Position numbers and translations under genes: made by a program
NCBI GenBank assembly: GCA_038065015.1
Contig: JBBTRU010000057.1
Location: 1 to 6,339 of the forward strand
Reading direction: 5' to 3'
Length of the DNA: 6,339 nt
From: CAIPSZ01 sp038065015
GTDB taxonomy: Bacteria; Patescibacteriota; Patescibacteriia; PEXW01
In this document: positions 5,211 to 6,339 of the stretch, piece by piece
How positions within the stretch are numbered: position 1 is the first letter of the stretch
Layout: every line of letters starts with the position of its first letter
The notes under the pieces: model-generated
Told to the model about the DNA's origin: nothing
Seen by the model: only the letters and a program-made list of their open reading frames with translations
Database searches by the model: none

Positions 5211-6339
5211 ATGTTTGAATCCATTGGTCAGCCCGCGAGCTCTGCCACCCCAGCGCCCAAACCCCCGTCCACGCCTTTGGAAATTCACACCATGCCCGAA
5301 CGCTTCTTGGGGGCATCTTCCAAGACTGGCGGCGGGCCAATGCCGGCGCCGCAGAAGGGGAGCAAGAAGCTCATCCTGGCCATTGGCATTATCGTGGTCG
5401 TCCTGCTCGGGGCGGGCGCGGCCATTATGTTTACCGGCGTGCTGGATAAGAATAGCGCCAACACCAGCAACGTAAATTTGGTCACGAATACGCCCGTGAC
5501 CAATACCAACGCGAACAAGAATGCCAATAGTAATGTGAACACCAATAAAAACGATAACGCAAACCTCAATACCAATGCAAATAGCAATAGCAACCTCAAC
5601 GCGAATGCAAACGTCAATACCAATGGTAATGCCAATACGAACGCCAACAGCAACGTTAACAGCAATCCCTTGGCCGCGTCGAGCATCGATACGGACAAAG
5701 ACGGCTTGACCGACGCGGAAGAGAGCGTCTACAGCACAAACCCCAGCTCGCAGGATTCCGACGGTGATGGCTTTTTGGATGGCAGCGAGATAAAGCTGGG
5801 CTATAACCCCAAGGGCGCCGGCAAGCTAAGCGCTTCGGTACTGGTGAGTACGTACACCAACAGCCTGTACGGGGCGACGGTGCTCTACCCGCGCAGCTGG
5901 ACCACGGTTGCCCGTACCAGTACGGAGCAACTCTTCTCCAACCCGAGCAATGATGAAACGATTATCGTCAGCATCCAGAACAATGCCGCGCGGCAGACGG
6001 CGAAGCAGTGGTATATCCAGGAAGCACCGAGTGTCGATGCCACAACCATTACCGACGTGCAGACCTGGGATAAGTTAAGCTCGGGCATCATGACCCCGGA
6101 TGGCAATGCCTACTACTTCGCCAATGGCAGCCAGGTGTACAGCGTGTCGCTGAGCTACGGCCCCAAGCCATCGGTTGATTCGCGCACAACCCTTGAAATG
6201 TTCGCCCGCAGCTTGACCGTTGACCCCAGCAAGGTAAATCTCAACACGAATACCAACACAGCGAATACGAATACGACCAACACCAACACCAACGCAAACG
6301 ACAACACGAACGCGAGCAACACCAACACGAACGCATACA
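5211..6339 (+). CDS. Membrane-anchored Asn-rich, TSP3-repeat surface protein with PsbP-like domain, 3' partial
   Basis: The frame opens at ATG 5211 and has no stop before the window edge (376 complete codons). It comprises a Pro-rich cytoplasmic head (1-50) with the motif EIHTMPERFLGAS; one transmembrane helix at about 53-77; an Asn-alternating stalk at 81-152; two TSP3 calcium loops (160-171 DTDKDGLTDAEE, 182-193 DSDGDGFLDGSE); and GYNPKGAG. A globular region at about 211-337 starts TYTNSLYGATVLYPRSWTTV, and a second Asn-alternating tract begins at about 343. The 'Y-x-N-x-x-Y-G-x-x-x-x-Y-P-x-x-W' opening resembles the PsbP/Mog1-like fold found in bacterial lipoproteins and surface proteins; this is a motif-level call. 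The product is predicted N-in, C-out. An in-frame ATG at 5292 has a weak GGAA nine nt upstream, but starting there would drop most of the head. The architecture parallels the preceding gene, so the two are likely old paralogs. The partner or ligand is unknown. Confidence 0.88.
   Translation, partial: MFESIGQPASSATPAPKPPSTPLEIHTMPERFLGASSKTGGGPMPAPQKGSKKLILAIGIIVVVLLGAGAAIMFTGVLDKNSANTSNVNLVTNTPVTNTNANKNANSNVNTNKNDNANLNTNANSNSNLNANANVNTNGNANTNANSNVNSNPLAASSIDTDKDGLTDAEESVYSTNPSSQDSDGDGFLDGSEIKLGYNPKGAGKLSASVLVSTYTNSLYGATVLYPRSWTTVARTSTEQLFSNPSNDETIIVSIQNNAARQTAKQWYIQEAPSVDATTITDVQTWDKLSSGIMTPDGNAYYFANGSQVYSVSLSYGPKPSVDSRTTLEMFARSLTVDPSKVNLNTNTNTANTNTTNTNTNANDNTNASNTNTNAY
5451..5666 (+). repeat. 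Asn-alternating low-complexity stalk (hexanucleotide-period repeat)
   Basis: Through most of 72 residues every second position is Asn, interleaved with Thr, Ala, Ser, Val, Leu, Lys or Gly (for example NANSNVNTNKNDNANLNTN). At the DNA level the period is about 6 bp but degenerate, with AAT and AAC mixed. The tract lies between the membrane helix and the TSP3 loops, so it should act as a flexible, uncharged spacer on the outer face. Confidence 0.85.
5688..5789 (+). repeat. Two TSP3-type calcium loops (protein-level repeat)
   Basis: Residues 160-171 and 182-193 of the third protein show the alternating Asp pattern (DTDKDGLTD and DSDGDGFLD) with closing acidic residues. Loop spacing is 22 residues, as in the neighbouring gene, and GYNPKG follows the last loop in both proteins. 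Calcium binding is inferred from family knowledge. Confidence 0.8.
6237..6339 (+). repeat. Second Asn-alternating tract, truncated by the window end
   Basis: From residue 343 the chain returns to Asn at every second position (LNTNTNTANTNTTNTNTNAN), and the pattern still holds close to the final base, where it reads NAY. It follows the globular domain, so it is either a C-terminal tail or a linker to a further domain outside the window. Confidence 0.8.

Noticed and set aside
4499..5224. Minus-strand open frame of 241 codons spanning the first gene junction
   Set aside because: It overlaps two + strand genes with clear domains, and its product has no recognisable motif; some hydrophobic stretches are complements of the TSP3 Asp codons.
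5451..5666. CRISPR array or DNA-level satellite suggested by the regular repeat
   Set aside because: The period is about 6 bp, in frame, degenerate and translates to a continuous Asn-alternating protein tract; there are no repeat-spacer units.
5285..5698. Minus-strand open frame of 137 codons rich in Leu, Phe, Val and Ala that looks like a membrane protein
   Set aside because: It is the reverse complement of the Asn-rich repeat: AAT/AAC read backwards gives ATT/GTT-type hydrophobic codons. It lies inside a well-supported + strand gene and has no family features.

Overview
The window looks like a surface-protein operon from a Patescibacteria (Candidate Phyla Radiation) bacterium. This rests on protein style rather than a marker gene: a very large secreted mosaic of Ig-like modules with an embedded pilin-like segment, followed by two single-pass membrane proteins with Asn/Thr-rich linkers, thrombospondin-type-3 (TSP3) calcium loops and a GYNPKG motif. 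Lines I counted range from 38 to 67 percent GC, and the overall value looks to be in the mid-50s. All coding is on the + strand with standard TAA stops. No tRNA, rRNA, CRISPR array, IS element or convincing promoter or terminator was seen.

Region by region: (1) positions 1-4601 are the 3' 1532 codons of a giant gene whose start lies upstream of the window. The frame is open to the first base, so the first in-frame TTG at 189 is not its true start. The visible order is: end of an unknown domain, six-cysteine motif, SbsA-type Ig-like domain, second Ig-like module, a Trp/Tyr-rich module, a pilin-like segment, eight consecutive Ig-like domains, and a second six-cysteine motif at the extreme C-terminus. 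(2) Positions 4613-5185 encode a 190-residue membrane-anchored protein with three TSP3 calcium loops. (3) Positions 5211-6339 encode at least 376 residues of a larger relative: membrane anchor, 72-residue Asn-alternating stalk, two TSP3 loops, a globular domain resembling the PsbP-like fold, and a second Asn-alternating tract that runs off the window.

The genes are separated by 11 and 25 nt with no visible terminator, so co-transcription is likely. A plausible reading is a cell-surface module: one long disulfide-stapled adhesin or stalk protein made together with two anchored, calcium-binding proteins held away from the membrane by disordered linkers. Neither junction carries a clear Shine-Dalgarno sequence. 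The functional link to host-cell attachment is inference.
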